DNA from: Natronococcus pandeyae
GTDB lineage: Archaea > Halobacteriota > Halobacteria > Halobacteriales > Natrialbaceae
NCBI RefSeq assembly: GCF_008122205.1
Contig: NZ_PHNJ01000022.1
Location: forward strand, 1-59,656
Length of the DNA: 59,656 nt
Reading direction: 5' to 3'
The position numbers and the translations under genes were made by a program. The notes beneath the pieces are model-generated. The model was given only the letters and a program-made list of their open reading frames with translations. It was not told the DNA's origin and ran no database searches. The number at the start of each line of letters is the position of its first letter. Positions within the stretch are counted from its first letter, which is position 1. This document shows positions 45,367 to 54,321 of the stretch, piece after piece.

Positions 45367-45394
45367 TAGCCCTCAAGAGTCGCAGTACCAGTAG
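45349..45394. repeat. 18-bp direct repeat duplicating the 3' end of the small gene
   Basis: GAGTCGCAGTACCAGTAG occurs at 45349-45366 (the last five codons plus stop) and again at 45377-45394 in untranslated sequence, 28 bases apart. It mirrors the thioredoxin 3' end duplication at 42.5 kb. The rest of the gap to 45679 holds no gene I recognise. Confidence 0.8.
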
Positions 45395-45679
45395 CAGGCC
45401 GCCCGTCGTAATCACAGATACGCGAATTCTTCTCGGGACATCGTATTTGCGAGTGGCAACTGTGTCTCGGCGTACTCACCGAAGCGTTTGACTCCGTACA
45501 GTCCGAAGCCCGTGACAAGCGGTGCCCCTCGGAATCGTCAGCGTCGATACTCGCGAACGTTGTGGCTCCCAGCCGAGGGTCCGACGGTACGACCCGATCG
45601 GAGAGGTGCCTCGAATCTTTCCTCTCCGGGTCCGTGCCGTTGCTCGAATCCGACTATCTGCGTCGGGGGCGGTGACGTG

Positions 45680-46549
45680 GTGACGAACTCGACTGCGGCG
45701 CGTCGACGGCGCTGGCTGTCATCGCTCGCAGCCGGACTCAGGCTGTTCGTCCACAGTAATCTCTTCATCTCGCTGGCCGCCGCGAGCGTCGTGATTACGA
45801 CGGTCGTCCTCACCGGACTTCCGTTCGATCCAGTGCCGTTTTTTATCGTCTTCGCTGTTACGCTGTTCGTCTACACCGTCAATCGGTTCACCGACCTCGA
45901 GGAAGACGAGGAGAACGTCCCCGAGCGAGCGGCGTTCATCAAACGGTACGGTCGATACTGGCTGGCGATCGGTGCCACACTCTATCTCGCCACGGTCGGT
46001 GCGGCCGTCGTCTACTCGCTGCCGGGAGCCGGTTTCCTGCTGATCCCGCCGGTCGTCGCCGTGGTCTACTCGCTGGGTGGGATCAAGCGCGTCTTTCTCG
46101 TCAAGAATCTGTTCGTCGGGCTAGCCTGGGGGCTGATCCCGCTCGGCGTCGGGGTATACTACGGCCACCTCTGGACGACCGAGATCCTGTTTCTGGCGGC
46201 GTACGTCGGCGCGATGATCACGATCGCCGCGATAATTTTCGATATCAAGGATATCGTCGGCGATCGTGCGGAAGGGATTCCGACCGTCCCGACCAGGTAC
46301 GGCCCACGATGGACCCGGATCGTCGCGCAGGTTGCCAACCTCCTCGTCGCCGCTGTCGTCGTCGGTCTCGTCACGGCCGGGACTCTGCCAGGGGCGTTTC
46401 TGGCCCTGCTCGCGTTCCACGGCTACATCGGCTGTTACATTCCGTTCGCGAGTCGCGGTCGCGGGCCGCTGTTTTACGGCTTCGTCGTCGACGGCGAGCA
46501 CATCTTTCTGGCAGGGGTCGTGCTCGCACTCGAGTGGCTCATCTGGTAG
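45680..46549 (+). CDS. UbiA-family prenyltransferase
   Basis: An integral membrane protein of about 289 residues that would attach an isoprenoid chain to an acceptor such as a quinone or lipid precursor. The first Asp-rich motif is NRFTDLEEDEENVPER and the second is DIKDIVGDRAEGIPTVPTRYG, both typical of UbiA proteins, with about eight helices between and around them. No ATG lies near the family start; GTG at 45680 (or 45677) is chosen because the preceding frame is unconserved. The acceptor is unknown. Confidence 0.85.
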   Translation: MTNSTAARRRRWLSSLAAGLRLFVHSNLFISLAAASVVITTVVLTGLPFDPVPFFIVFAVTLFVYTVNRFTDLEEDEENVPERAAFIKRYGRYWLAIGATLYLATVGAAVVYSLPGAGFLLIPPVVAVVYSLGGIKRVFLVKNLFVGLAWGLIPLGVGVYYGHLWTTEILFLAAYVGAMITIAAIIFDIKDIVGDRAEGIPTVPTRYGPRWTRIVAQVANLLVAAVVVGLVTAGTLPGAFLALLAFHGYIGCYIPFASRGRGPLFYGFVVDGEHIFLAGVVLALEWLIW

Positions 46550-46803
46550 GACCACTTACGGCCGACGAACGACGCCCTGATCGGCGACGATACCTCGATG
46601 GAGGGTACCCTGACGGACGATTCCCTGACGGACGGCGATCAGTCACTCGAAAACAGAGGATGACGAACAATCGAACGGAAGAACAGCGGATGAGTGGTGG
46701 ACGATCGAACGCAAGAGCAGGGAATGCATACGGAAGTACCGAACCGTGACGGTTCACATCCCGTGAAAAAAGGCGTTTCAGTCAGGGGGGTGTGACGACG
46801 GGT

Positions 46804-47301
46804 ATGGAACGACGCACGCTCGTTTGGCTCGGTTTCGGTGGTGGAATCGCCGCACTTGCCGGCTGGCTCGGGACGGTTGCCGGAAGTACAGGGGTAGACC
46901 ACGGAGACGGATCAGACGAGCCGAGACATGGTAGCGACGAGGCGGGAATTCCCAACTCGGAGTCCGACGAGCCGTTCGACCATATTACGATCGGTGACGC
47001 CGACGCGGCCGACGATAGCGGCGGTACCAAGGTCTACCTCTGGAACGCCGGAGACGACGAACGAGAGATCGAGCTCCAGGTCACCCGCGACAGCGAGACG
47101 GTGGTCGAACGGGAAGATACTGTCCCGTCCGATGCGTATCTCCTTCTCACGCTGCTCGAGCCAGGGACCTACGAGACGGTCGTCAGCGCCGACGGCGCGC
47201 GAAGCGAAACGACGCTCGACCACTCGGAGAACGACTGTGGGCGAACGGTGATCGCGCTCCAGGAGTCCGGACTGCGAACGTCGGTGTCGAACACCTGCTG
47301 A
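46804..47301 (+). CDS. Exported or membrane-anchored protein of unknown function
   Basis: A 165-residue protein. RRTLVWLGFGGGIAALAGWL at the N-terminus has an Arg pair before a hydrophobic segment, compatible with a Tat signal or a membrane anchor. The mature part is acidic and beta-rich (KVYLWNAGDDEREIELQVTR, VPSDAYLLLTLLEPGTYETV), with three Cys near the end (ENDCGRTV and SNTC). The layout resembles small extracytoplasmic Ig-like domains of haloarchaea. An in-frame ATG at 46792 would add four residues. I do not recognise the family. Confidence 0.65.
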   Translation: MERRTLVWLGFGGGIAALAGWLGTVAGSTGVDHGDGSDEPRHGSDEAGIPNSESDEPFDHITIGDADAADDSGGTKVYLWNAGDDEREIELQVTRDSETVVEREDTVPSDAYLLLTLLEPGTYETVVSADGARSETTLDHSENDCGRTVIALQESGLRTSVSNTC

Positions 47302-47876
47302 GTATCGGGAGACGTTCCTGCTGAGTATTCGTAGGTATCTCGACGCATTCACCGGCGGCTGCCGGCCGTTCCGCGCTGCCTCGAGAGAGATGGCACGGCT
47401 GAGCCGTCGCTCCAACACAGTTTGGAATGAACGTTTTTACTACTCCGCTGTTAGCCAGTGATGGCGGGAGTTCCCCTCCCCAAGGCACCCTGCCACGTCG
47501 TTCGACCGTCACCCCACCCTTCCCACCCACCCCTGCTCGCTCCCACTCGGCGACCACCCCACGCCGAGTACCCCCACCACCTGTCGTCTTCACGTTCTGG
47601 GTCATATCGCTCGAAATACCCTGTAGCGTATCCTGTCCTTGCTGCAATACGTCCCTGGCACACCCCGCGTTGCCGCTGTATTGGTTCCAGTGTGCGTCAC
47701 CGCTGTATCGTTCAGGCAATCGTCGTCTCGTTCTGTATCGTTCGTGGCATCACCGTCTCGTGACCGGCTACCAGGGGATCGCGAATACTACCGTCAAATC
47801 GTCCCTCTCACCTGTATCCGGCATCCTTGCAGTCGTATGCCTGGTGGGTATATGGCTGGATTTGTTACCGGCGGTG
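47302..47876. other. Intergenic stretch at the left edge of the origin region
   Basis: Pyrimidine-rich sequence with no recognisable gene. It contains the outermost inverted origin repeat (47659-47680) and a degenerate partner at 47694-47707. Open frames here are short and have no motif. Confidence 0.55.
47659..47680 (-). repeat. Origin-repeat copy, inverted, outer left
   Basis: Reads CACACCCCGCGTTGCCGC then TGTA, the exact inverse of the copy at 48579-48600 upstream of orc1. A degenerate copy with two mismatches over 14 bases follows at 47694-47707. It is part of the putative origin recognition set. Confidence 0.75.
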
Positions 47877-47996
47877 ATGGCTACTCAGCGTGAGTCGATC
47901 GATCAACCAGTCACGTGCAGAAAGTGCGGAACGAAGAACGAGCAGTTTTACACCTATTGTCGACACTGCCTCGAGGAATTACCCGCGGTTCCGTGA
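47877..47996 (+). CDS. Small zinc-ribbon protein (DUF7577-like) inside the origin region
   Basis: A 39-residue protein with VTCRKCGTKNEQFYTYCRHC: two CxxC knuckles in a single short zinc ribbon, like the DUF7577-type domain of haloarchaeal membrane proteins. It lies between the two inverted origin repeats at 47.66 and 48.12 kb. It is clearly conserved in motif but could be a stand-alone gene or the last exon-like piece of a degraded longer protein. Function unknown. Confidence 0.6.
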   Translation: MATQRESIDQPVTCRKCGTKNEQFYTYCRHCLEELPAVP

Positions 47997-48118
47997 GATG
48001 CACGGGTACGGTTCCGTGAGATTTCCACGGCTGACCTCCAATCCGGCCGCAGTCGCACCCTGCTTGTGGCGGCTTCCGGATCGGTAGGTTTGGTACTAAG
48101 TCTGACAGATCCGTGGCA

Positions 48119-48142
48119 CACACCCCGCGTTGCCGCTGTATA
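48119..48142 (-). repeat. Origin-repeat copy, inverted, inner left
   Basis: The same inverted repeat as at 47659 (CACACCCCGCGTTGCCGC then TGTATA). It faces the seven same-oriented copies at 48579-48876 across about 430 bases that include the AT-rich segment. This opposed arrangement is typical of archaeal origins. Confidence 0.8.
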
Positions 48143-48336
48143 CACACGGTGGATCGAGATCCACCGAGCGGAAGTCGAGACGGTTTCGAGCGTCTCCATG
48201 TCCGGAACTAAGCCGATATCGATGGTACAGGCCCGAAGACGGTGGTTCCACCGACACACCGACCGTCGAACGGCAGGGACACGTGTCTGAGGATACCTGA
48301 GTACGGATGTCGCCAGTCAGGCTACCAAGACCACGG

Positions 48337-48372
48337 AATAATAGCTACTTATAAATAGGCCTACTTTGTAAA
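48337..48372. other. AT-rich segment, candidate DNA unwinding element
   Basis: A short run of A and T (ATAATAGCTACTTATAAATA and onward) in otherwise GC-rich DNA, located between the inverted and forward origin repeats. Position and composition fit a duplex unwinding element. It could also be a promoter. Confidence 0.5.
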
Positions 48373-48578
48373 AGTCCAGTGAGTATCTCGAACGCGGATG
48401 TGTTCGACCGGGCTCGAACGCGGCTCTTTCAGTCGAGATGAATCCTGACACCTCTCGAGGTACCGGTCTGCTCGTTCTCTTTCCGTGCAGGCCCGCTCTT
48501 CCGTACGCCGCTCGCCGGTACAGTGCACAACCCCTCGAGTGTTCCCTCCCGTTCGACTCGAGGCCACCACCAGATTCA

Positions 48579-48876
48579 TACAGCGGCAACGCGGGGTGTG
48601 TGTGCGACTGATACAGCGGCACTCCGGGGTAGAATTACCGTGGTATACCCTCTCAGTATCTGGAATTCACACTCATACAGCGGAACTGAGGTGTCTCGAG
48701 AGTACGGCGATCCGAAGCCAGCCATCGCATACAGCGGCACTCCGGGGTCCCCCTTCGAAGATACAGCGGAACTGAGGGGTCTTCTCCCACGCTATACAGC
48801 GGCAACGCGGGGTGTATTCTACAGGATAGAGTGTCTGAAACCCTCGAAGTCGCATTCTTACAGCGGAAACACGGTT
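48579..48876 (+). repeat. Seven same-oriented origin recognition-like repeats
   Basis: Copies start at 48579, 48612, 48676, 48730, 48762, 48795 and 48859. All begin TACAGCGG, then A or C, and most end in a G-run plus T: TACAGCGGCAACGCGGGGTG, TACAGCGGCACTCCGGGGT (twice) and TACAGCGGAACTGAGGGGT-type. Spacing is irregular (30-64 bases). The last copy is 43 bases before the orc1 start. The G-run end and the linkage to orc1/cdc6 make these candidate origin recognition boxes of a lineage- or origin-specific type. Confidence 0.82.
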
Positions 48877-48918
48877 CGAACGTTTTAAGATCGTGCCGCG
48901 GAATGATCGGCCAACGCA

Positions 48919-50121
48919 ATGTCCGACTCGGTTGACTATTTCGGAAGCGAAACGGCGATCTTCCGAAACAAAGAGCTCTTACAGGTCTCACATCTGCCGG
49001 ACGGTGATCGAATCATCGGTCGGCAGGCGGAACTCGAGAACCTCGCCACGGCGATCAAACCGGCAACCACCGGAAACACGCCGAACAACGTGCTCGTCTA
49101 CGGGAAGACGGGCACTGGCAAATCACTCTGTGCGAAGTTTATCACCAACCAGGCGATCGATCGCGCCGAACAGAACGACATCACGATCGGTGTCACCTAC
49201 ATCGACTGTCTTCAGGACTCGACGGAAACGCAGGTCGTCCAGTCCATCGCCCACCAACTCAACGATCGCGACCGGACCGGCGTCTCGATCCCCCACTCCG
49301 GGCTGAGCACGGCCGAGTACTATCGGCGCCTCTGGCAGATCTCCGATACGCTGTACGACGTCGTCCTCGTTATCCTCGACGAGGTCGACAAGATCGAAAA
49401 CGACGACGTCCTCATGCAGTTCTCGCGGGCCGTCGAGTCGGGCAAACTCGAGTCGAGCAAGGCCGGCGTCATCGGAATCAGCAACAAGGTTCGCTACAAG
49501 GAGTCGCTGAACGAGCGCGTCAAATCGAGTCTCTGCGAACGCGAGTACGTGTTCGCTCCCTACGACGCCACGCAGATCCAGGAGATCCTCACCTCTCGTT
49601 CGGACGCCTTCCACGAGGGCGTCCTCGCGGAAAGCGTCATTCCGCGAGTGGCAGCCCTCTCGGCCCGCGAGCACGGCGACGCTCGCAAGGCGATCGACAT
49701 CCTCCGATTCGCCGGCGAGATCGCCGAAGAAGAGGGGATGGACGCCGTGACCGAGGACTGCGTCGACCAGGCACACGAGCGCGAGGAGACCAGCCGGCTC
49801 GCGGAACTCATCTCGAAGTCGCCGAGTCACGCGAAGATGGTGCTCGAGGCGATGGCGTTTCTGGTCCAGCAGGCCGACGACAGCGACGCCGCCGTCCGAA
49901 CGACCGAGATCTACGACGTCTACCAGCGCGTCTGTGCCCAGGAGAGCTCCGACCCGCTCAAGCTCCGCCGAGTCCGCGACATCCTCTCCGAACTCGAGTT
50001 TCTCTCGATCATCGATCAGGAGCGCAAGTGGGCCGGCAAGGGGAAGGGTAACTACATGGAAAATCGGCTCCTCGACGATCCCGACGTGATCCTGGCCGCC
50101 TGCGCCGAAACGGAGGTCTGA
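48919..50121 (+). CDS. Orc1/Cdc6-type replication initiator
   Basis: A 400-residue AAA+ initiator that binds origin repeats and loads MCM. Landmarks are IIGRQAELENLATAI at the start of the AAA+ domain, Walker A GKTGTGKS (62-69), Walker B VVLVILDEVDKIEN, a sensor 1-like GVIGISNKV, and a C-terminal winged helix (about 310-395, ending ENRLLDDPDVILAACAETEV). The length is normal. Upstream it is preceded directly by the repeats it probably recognises; one repeat overlaps its likely promoter, so it may control its own expression. Haloarchaea carry several paralogues, each tied to its own origin. Confidence 0.95.
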   Translation: MSDSVDYFGSETAIFRNKELLQVSHLPDGDRIIGRQAELENLATAIKPATTGNTPNNVLVYGKTGTGKSLCAKFITNQAIDRAEQNDITIGVTYIDCLQDSTETQVVQSIAHQLNDRDRTGVSIPHSGLSTAEYYRRLWQISDTLYDVVLVILDEVDKIENDDVLMQFSRAVESGKLESSKAGVIGISNKVRYKESLNERVKSSLCEREYVFAPYDATQIQEILTSRSDAFHEGVLAESVIPRVAALSAREHGDARKAIDILRFAGEIAEEEGMDAVTEDCVDQAHEREETSRLAELISKSPSHAKMVLEAMAFLVQQADDSDAAVRTTEIYDVYQRVCAQESSDPLKLRRVRDILSELEFLSIIDQERKWAGKGKGNYMENRLLDDPDVILAACAETEV

Positions 50122-50126
50122 TGCGC

Positions 50127-50197
50127 CCCGGTTGAAACGATTTTCCGCTCGATCGCAGTGCCGTATTGCGATCGAGCGGGCAATGATTTCAACCGGG
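50127..50197. repeat. Long hairpin immediately downstream of orc1
   Basis: Outer arms CCCGGTTGAAA (50127-50137) and TTTCAACCGGG (50187-50197), inner arms CCGCTCGATCGCA (50145-50157) and TGCGATCGAGCGG (50167-50179), with a symmetric 7-base internal loop and a 9-base apex. It starts 6 bases after the stop codon. It may be a terminator or mRNA-stabilising structure, or an origin-linked inverted repeat like those described at other haloarchaeal origins. Confidence 0.75.
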
Positions 50198-51595
50198 CCT
50201 ATGAGCGGACGACACGACACTCGAGCCAGACGGCAGTCCCGTCGTTCTCGAATCCCTTACCCAGGAGTGCTCACGAACCCAAGCAGGAGAACAGTTTCCC
50301 AAAGGATCCGGTTTGCTGTCCGGTCGCCGAGACGGCTCGACCAGAGTCGCGATGGCGCAATTAGAAGTGGATGAACCTGATTTGGAACGAACTGTTTTAC
50401 ATTTTTATTGGGTGTCGATGGCGGGACACTTGGCGGTAAAGAGACTTATCAGCCTCTCGAACCAGTGCCGAGTCTCGAACTGCTCGGCTAAACACCATAT
50501 TTCTTATATACTTATATAGTTGTAATCTTGGCGACGCCAGATGTGTCTGTGTACTGAATGTGACACAGAAGGTCTCGTATGGCTAGAACGGACAATATAA
50601 TAATACCCAATCAGTAAGGGATAACGCACGATGATTGAAAAGCTATTTCGAAGAAAGTTGTAAATAGAGAATTTTCTGTCGAATACTATCCGAATATATC
50701 GGTAGATGGGAAAGGGTTCCTGCTCCTGTCTCGTCTAGGTGTTCAAAGAGGTGTTTAGAAGGCGATCTCCAGCGAAAAACCGAACAGAAGGGTTGTCGTC
50801 AAGTAGGGTTTAAAGAGGAGGAAAATATAGTATCAGAAAACAGAGTATCCTTGGAAACAACCAGATATCATATATTATCGCGTGCTGTGAAAACCCAACT
50901 CACGCAGACGGCTCTACTTAGATTCCGTTTTACAGAGGAACTCCCGGGACCGTAACGTCGGGTCAGAACCCCACTTCCTAATCCATCTGTAATTACATGC
51001 GTATTTTTGTAAATCTATTGCTACGCGTTCCTATATAGTACTATATACAGCTATTTTCTACTATAATCCGATATGGAAAAGGGCCGTCTGAGCGGTGTTT
51101 CGGCCAGCTTTTTCGATACTGGTCCAGCATAATGACGGAACGCTGATGATGTTTGGATACTAATTTCTCCCACTCCTAAATAGTAAAATATCTCCTTACA
51201 CCGCTGTCGTCGAAACGGAGAGATATTACCGGCGAATTCGACGAGAGATGCGAGGATAACTGCGGATTCCTTCAGCTAGTACACCGACTCGTGAACGGAA
51301 CGAATGATCCTCCGGAAGCGTATTCGCGTGAACGTGTCGGTGGGTGGGATACCCTACTGAACGTCGTCCGACCCTGTCGCGGTCAGTTCCAGTCGCCGAT
51401 AGAGCAAGACTATCAGTCCACTTGTCACCGCTGTTGCGTGCGGAGAGTGTCGTTTCCGGCCGGAAACATTGGTCGTCAAGAGAGTTGCTCGTTCCCGTCT
51501 GTTCGACGGCTACTGTCCTCAGTACTGACACGATGTCGATTCGTCGATGTACTATCGTCGCGCTATGCAACTCGAGGACGGCGCAGCGGCCCATT
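50198..51595. other. AT-rich intergenic region without recognised genes
   Basis: About 1.4 kb, the most AT-rich part of the window (especially 50500-51210). Short open frames exist but none has a domain I recognise or haloarchaeal codon use. A palindromic TATATAGTACTATATA lies at 51032-51047 and recurs at 51596-51613. Possible contents include origin-associated DNA, remnants of inserted elements, or an unrecognised RNA gene. Confidence 0.5.
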
Positions 51596-51613
51596 CTATA
51601 TAGTACTATATAG
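51596..51613. promoter_or_regulatory. Perfect 18-bp palindrome upstream of the HAD-MgtC operon
   Basis: CTATATAGTACTATATAG is fully self-complementary. Sixteen of its bases recur at 51032-51047, 564 bases upstream. It sits about 95 bases before the HAD ATG and includes TATA-like sequence, so it may be the core promoter with an overlapping operator. Confidence 0.5.
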
Positions 51614-51707
51614 CAAGATATAGGTGTACCGGTACAGAGGCCAGTTTGTAAAGACACATCAGTATGATCACGAACGACTGCAAAAGAAACCGATCGTGGA
51701 CGGAGCG

Positions 51708-52505
51708 ATGACCAATAACACGCTCGAGGGAGCTGTTATCGATCTGGACGGAACGGTGTATCTCAGCGAGCAACTCGTGGACGGCGCTCGAGCAGGAATC
51801 GAGCAGCTTCGAGCGGCCGGTATCGACGTTCTCTTTCTGACGAACAACCCGATCAAGCCCCGAACCGACTATCGGGACCGGCTCCGAGCGCTGGGTATCG
51901 ATGCGACACTCGAGGAGGTCATCAACTCGGCCTCGATCGCAGCGGACTACCTCGCGACACACCACCCGAACGCCGCCACGTTCGTGGTCGGCGAACCGCC
52001 GCTCGTCGCCGAACTTCGAGCGGCGAACGTCGAAGTGACGACCGATCCGCAGACCGCGAACGTCGTTCTCGCGTCGATGGATCGCTCGTTCGATTACGCG
52101 GCTCTTCGTGACGTCCTCGAAGCGTTCGACGAAGGCCCTGCACCAATCTTCTATGCGACCAACCCGGATCGAACGTGCCCGACGGCCGATGGGGAAATAC
52201 CGGACGCAGCGGCGATGATCGGTGCGATCGAAGGACTGACTGGTCGCGAACTCGACGCCGTTCTCGGAAAGCCCTCGAGGTACGCCGTGGAGGCAGCGAT
52301 GCGACAGCTCGGAACGACCCCTGCGAACTGCCTCGTCGTCGGCGACCGGATCGCGACCGACGTGAAGATGGGAACGGAGTCCGGTATGTCGACGGCGCTC
52401 GTCCTCTCCGGCGCAACTGACCGTGCCGACGTCGCAGCGGCAGCGACCGAACCTGACTACGTTCTCGAATCGCTTGGAGCCGTCACGTCTGTACTCCGAC
52501 AATGA
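51708..52505 (+). CDS. HAD-IIA family phosphatase (NagD-like)
   Basis: A 265-residue hydrolase with the nucleophile motif AVIDLDGTVYL (D12, D14), the second motif LFLTNNPIKPR, the Lys motif GKPSRYAVEAAM and the acidic motif LVVGDRIATDVKMG. The large C2-type cap between them is diagnostic of HAD-IIA. Likely substrates are small phosphomonoesters such as 4-nitrophenyl phosphate or sugar phosphates. The ATG at 51708 matches the usual start; the frame is open upstream to a GTG at 51624. It overlaps the membrane protein gene by 4 bases (ATGA). Confidence 0.9.
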   Translation: MTNNTLEGAVIDLDGTVYLSEQLVDGARAGIEQLRAAGIDVLFLTNNPIKPRTDYRDRLRALGIDATLEEVINSASIAADYLATHHPNAATFVVGEPPLVAELRAANVEVTTDPQTANVVLASMDRSFDYAALRDVLEAFDEGPAPIFYATNPDRTCPTADGEIPDAAAMIGAIEGLTGRELDAVLGKPSRYAVEAAMRQLGTTPANCLVVGDRIATDVKMGTESGMSTALVLSGATDRADVAAAATEPDYVLESLGAVTSVLRQ

Positions 52506-53746
52506 TGGATATCGAACTACTCGCTCATCTGGAGGTCGAAGTCGTCAGAATCGTCATTGCGACGCTGCTCGGGATGTTTCTGGGTCTCGAACGTGAGTGG
52601 TCGCAGAAGTCGGCGGGTATCCGGACGTTCGCACTGATCAGTTTGCTGGCAGCAGTGTTTACTATTCTCGACGATCAGGGGCTGGTGATCATCGGTGGCG
52701 TTCTGATCATCGCTCACGCCGTTTTGCTGGCCGCACAGAGCTTCATCGAGGACGATATCGAGGGCCTTTCGTTGACGACGTCGGTGTCGATGCTGGTCGC
52801 CTACAGCATCGGTGCGCTCGTCGCAAACGGGTTCTTGATCGAGTCCGTGACGGTGGCCGTTCTCTCCTCGATGCTGCTGGTCTTAAAACGTGAGCTCCAC
52901 GAGTTCGCGTGGGGGCTCTCTCGGGAGGAGATGCGAAGCGCAGTCGAGTTCGTTATTCTCGCGTTCGTCATCTATCCGCTCCTGCCCGACGAAACGGTGG
53001 ATCCATGGGGCGCCGTCCAGCCGCGGCTGATCTGGTCGCTCGTCATCGCGATCAGCGCGATCGGGTTCGTCAACTACGTTCTCGTCAAGAAGTACCAGGG
53101 TCGCGGTATCGCGGTAACCGGATTCTTCGGCGGACTCGTCAACTCGACGGCCGTCGTCGCCGAGATGGGCAAGCGGGCAACAAACCAGTCGGGGTTGCTC
53201 GGCCTGGCCGTCGGAGCGATACTGCTTGCGAACGCGGCGATGGCGTTTCGCAACGCCGTTATCGTGGTCGCGTTCGTCCCCGAGGCGGCACTCGTGGTCG
53301 CGGCACCGCTCGGTGCAATCATGGTTACTGGCATCGGGATCGCCATCTGGCAAAGTGACTGGCGAACGAACTTCGAGGCGGACCTCAAATCTCCGTTTAG
53401 CCTTCGGAACGCGCTGACGTTCGGTGCGCTGTTTCTCGTTGTGTTGCTCGTCTCGGTCGGCGCCGAACAGATGTTCGGAACCACGGGCTTTCTCGCGACG
53501 ACGTTTTTCGCCGGTCTGGTCTCGAGCGGGACGGCGACGACGACGGCCGTTACGCTCGTCAGCACGGATCAGATTTCGCAGGAGGCGGCCGTTGCAGGCG
53601 TGATCACTGGCACCGCCGCCAGCATTCTGGTCAAAACGGTGTTCGCCGCGAGCATGTCCCGCGAACTCGTTCGTCCCGTCCTGTTCTGGAACCTCGTGCT
53701 GATCGGGGTCGGAGCGGTCTTTGGGGCCCCGTTTCTGCTGCTATAG
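52502..53746 (+). CDS. MgtC/SapB-DUF4010 family membrane protein
   Basis: A 414-residue protein with about twelve hydrophobic segments. The N-terminal part matches the MgtC/SapB fold (IVIATLLGMFLGLEREWSQK and GIRTFALISLLAAVFTIL); the C-terminal half is a DUF4010 domain (VTGFFGGLVNSTAVVAEMGK and FFAGLVSSGTATTTAVTL). Such proteins are linked to magnesium or stress homeostasis in bacteria, but the transported substrate is unproven. It is translationally coupled to the HAD phosphatase. Confidence 0.88.
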   Translation: MMDIELLAHLEVEVVRIVIATLLGMFLGLEREWSQKSAGIRTFALISLLAAVFTILDDQGLVIIGGVLIIAHAVLLAAQSFIEDDIEGLSLTTSVSMLVAYSIGALVANGFLIESVTVAVLSSMLLVLKRELHEFAWGLSREEMRSAVEFVILAFVIYPLLPDETVDPWGAVQPRLIWSLVIAISAIGFVNYVLVKKYQGRGIAVTGFFGGLVNSTAVVAEMGKRATNQSGLLGLAVGAILLANAAMAFRNAVIVVAFVPEAALVVAAPLGAIMVTGIGIAIWQSDWRTNFEADLKSPFSLRNALTFGALFLVVLLVSVGAEQMFGTTGFLATTFFAGLVSSGTATTTAVTLVSTDQISQEAAVAGVITGTAASILVKTVFAASMSRELVRPVLFWNLVLIGVGAVFGAPFLLL

Positions 53747-53904
53747 CCGCACGAGAGCGGCTGTTTTGCCGGAAGCAGGGACAGACCGCAGCTCTGTACT
53801 TCGTGTGGAGTCAGTTTTCCGGGTCTTATCGAGGATGACTCGGTCTCTATCCGGCTGTGTGACCGGTATCGTTTTCTTGCCGTGTTGATACTGCATGGGT
53901 ATCC

Positions 53905-54321
53905 ATGCTCTTCGGACGCAAACAGGATCCTCCCGCACCGGGGTTCGAGTGGGACCGAGACGGGCCGTGGGAAGCCCACGCTGTGCGTTCTGGTCGGGAG
54001 ACGATCGAGTACGACGACGAGACTTACGTCTGCCGGCTTCGGGAGTCTCCTGACGGATCGTGGCGGATCGCGTACGGCACCCCGGGAAGAGACGGTCAGT
54101 CACGCGGCTTTCTGTTCCACGACGGATCGCTCGAGTGGACGACACCGCTCGATCATCCGACGGTTGGCCTCGTCGCCGACGACGGAACGGTCGTAGTTCT
54201 CGAAGGTGGCGCGTCGGACCGTCTCGAGGGCACGGTACGAGCGTTCGACGCGACCGGAACACAGCTCTTGCCCCGAGAGACCGAGTCGACTCAGGCAATC
54301 AGATGTAGTCCATCTATCTGA
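53905..54321 (+). pseudogene. Truncated haloarchaeal protein of unknown function
   Basis: The 138-residue frame starts well (MLFGRKQDPPAPGFEWDRDG, then YVCRLRESPDGSWRIAYG) with beta-repeat character (FLFHDGSLEWTTPLDHPTVG). I recall longer haloarchaeal proteins of this type that continue as a WD-like propeller. Here it stops after TGTQLLPRETESTQAIRC, exactly where it meets the decayed regulator coming from the other strand. I infer that its 3' part was lost in the rearrangement. An intact short gene cannot be excluded. Confidence 0.5.

Noticed and set aside
48579-48876. CRISPR array
   Set aside because: The repeats are about 20 bp, vary in sequence, have irregular spacing and occur in both orientations across the region; no cas genes are nearby. 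The orc1 linkage explains them better.
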